The translations under genes and the position numbers were made by a program. This document shows, in pieces, positions 63,078 through 64,000 of a stretch of 64,000 nucleotides of DNA; position 1 is the first letter of the stretch; every line of letters starts with the position of its first letter. The stretch spans positions 122,001-186,000 of the forward strand of contig NZ_CP015318.1 of NCBI RefSeq assembly GCF_001686985.1. The letters run 5' to 3'. The DNA is from Mesorhizobium amorphae CCNWGS0123. Lineage in GTDB: Bacteria; Pseudomonadota; Alphaproteobacteria; Rhizobiales; Rhizobiaceae. The notes below the pieces were generated by a model. It was not told the origin of the DNA. It saw nothing but the letters and a program-made list of their open reading frames with translations, and did not search any database.

Positions 63078-64000
63078 ATGCCTATCCTGAATCGCGCCGC
63101 CGAGATGCAAGAAGAGGTTGCCGGCTGGCGACGACACCTGCATCAGACGCCGGAACTGAACTTCGACGTCTTCCAGACCGCCGCTTTCGTCACCGAGAAG
63201 CTGAAGGCATTCGGCTGTGACGAGGTGGTGACGGGCCTCGGCAAGACCGGCGTGGTCGGCATCATCCACGGCCGCAAGGGCGACGGCACGACCATTGGGC
63301 TGCGCGCCGACATGGACGCGCTGCCGATCAACGAGATCACCGGCAAGCCCTATGCGTCCACCATTCCCGGGAAAATGCATGCCTGCGGCCATGACGGCCA
63401 CACGGCGATGCTGCTGGGCGCGGCCAAATACCTGAGCGAGACCCGCAATTTCCGCGGTTCCGTGGCTGTGATCTTCCAGCCGGCCGAGGAAGGCGGAGGC
63501 GGCGGCAACGAGATGGTCAAGGACGGCATGATGGACCGCTTCGCCATCTCCAAAGTGTTCGGCATGCACAATATGCCGGGCCTGCCGGTCGGCCAGTTTG
63601 CCATCCGGCCGGGCCCGATCATGGCGGCGACCGCCGAATTCACCATCACCGTCAAGGGCCGCGGCGGCCATGCGGCGATGCCACACGGCACCATCGATCC
63701 GATCGTCATCACCAGCCAGTTGGTCGGCGCCTTGCAGACGGTCGCCTCGCGCAGCACCGACCCGGTCGAGGCGGTGGTGGTGTCGGTGACAAAGTTCCAC
63801 GCCGGCGACGCCTACAACGTCATTCCCGAAAGCGCCGAGATCGCCGGCACCGTGCGCTCGCTGAAGAAGGAAGTCGCCAAGAAGGCGGAGGAGCGCATCC
63901 GCACCATTTGCCAGGGGCTGGCCACCGCCTTCGGCGCGACGATCGAGGTCGACTACAACGCCAACTATCCCGTCACCTTCAATCACGCCGAGGAAACGGT
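63078..64000 (+). CDS. M20 amidohydrolase/hippurate hydrolase-like (cut by the right edge)
   Basis: The first 307 codons of an M20-family metal amidohydrolase. The metal ligands are visible in HACGHDGHTAMLLGAA and QPAEEGGGG, with GLRADMDALPI before. Likely substrates are N-acyl amino acids (hippurate, IAA-amino acids). The gene runs past 64000. Divergent from the carboxypeptidase, about 210 bp apart. Confidence 0.93.
   Translation, partial: MPILNRAAEMQEEVAGWRRHLHQTPELNFDVFQTAAFVTEKLKAFGCDEVVTGLGKTGVVGIIHGRKGDGTTIGLRADMDALPINEITGKPYASTIPGKMHACGHDGHTAMLLGAAKYLSETRNFRGSVAVIFQPAEEGGGGGNEMVKDGMMDRFAISKVFGMHNMPGLPVGQFAIRPGPIMAATAEFTITVKGRGGHAAMPHGTIDPIVITSQLVGALQTVASRSTDPVEAVVVSVTKFHAGDAYNVIPESAEIAGTVRSLKKEVAKKAEERIRTICQGLATAFGATIEVDYNANYPVTFNHAEET

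Noticed and set aside
58353..64000. A full lasso-peptide cluster around the RiPP-like gene
   Set aside because: No cyclase, RRE/protease or ABC exporter is present in the neighbouring genes within the window.
1..64000. tRNA, rRNA, CRISPR arrays, insertion sequences, integrase-linked islands
   Set aside because: None found by eye on either strand; xerD is the housekeeping recombinase and is not flanked by attachment-site repeats.

Overview
The window is a GC-rich, gene-dense stretch of alphaproteobacterial chromosome. Gene content and order (argH-lipoprotein-lysA, ftsE-ftsX, hisC-tyrC / metX-metW, cobS-cobT, aroK-aroB-CNNM / xerD-accA), a SAM-II riboswitch and CtrA-type sites point to Rhizobiales, most consistent with Mesorhizobium or a close relative. 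No rRNA, tRNA, CRISPR array, insertion sequence or prophage is visible. Almost every base is in a gene, and most genes sit in short operons with ATGA overlaps.

Layout. 1-10.8 kb: a c-di-GMP turnover sensor, a periplasmic thioredoxin, argH, a small lipoprotein, lysA, a threonine dehydratase-like enzyme and a very large DUF4175 membrane protein. 10.7-13.8 kb: a LysR regulator divergent from a DMT exporter whose leader looks like an attenuator or small RNA, a single-domain response regulator and hpt. 13.9-17.2 kb: ftsEX with CtrA sites, and a YdcF-family protein. 17.2-24.2 kb: metabolic and envelope genes (flavin oxidoreductase/LysR pair, plsC, a frameshifted LysE exporter, aldo/keto reductase, chaC, DUF2125, PfkB kinase). 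24.2-28.4 kb: tyrC-hisC, and metX-metW behind a SAM-II riboswitch with a terminator. 28.4-31.9 kb: a lower-GC sulfotransferase/glycosyltransferase pair followed by a native-looking glycosyltransferase. 31.9-39.2 kb: envelope and small-molecule genes (VWA protein, degenerate SbmA/YddA-like ABC protein, methyltransferase, gloB, lysoplasmalogenase, DMT exporter, DUF3108).

39.4-46.5 kb: rpmB, a queuosine-precursor transporter with a compact preQ1-I-like riboswitch overlapping its start codon, the aerobic cobaltochelatase genes cobS-cobT with a coupled phytase-like esterase, a DnaJ-domain protein and bolA. 46.5-53.3 kb: a ThDP enzyme opposite a prkA-yeaH-spoVR stress operon that begins with a possible 18-codon leader peptide. 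53.4-58.4 kb: aroK-aroB-short CNNM protein on one strand, xerD and accA on the other. 58.5-64 kb: an orphan 44-residue RiPP-precursor-like gene, a lipoprotein L,D-transpeptidase, TusA, a CobW metallochaperone, a D,D-carboxypeptidase, and an M20 amidohydrolase cut by the right edge.

The points most worth following are the orphan RiPP-like precursor (58.5 kb), the preQ1-type element that pairs with a start codon (39.84 kb), the structured leader at 11.7 kb, and a family of palindromic repeats ending in TAGAGC, three copies of which supply the TAG stop codon of a neighbouring gene.
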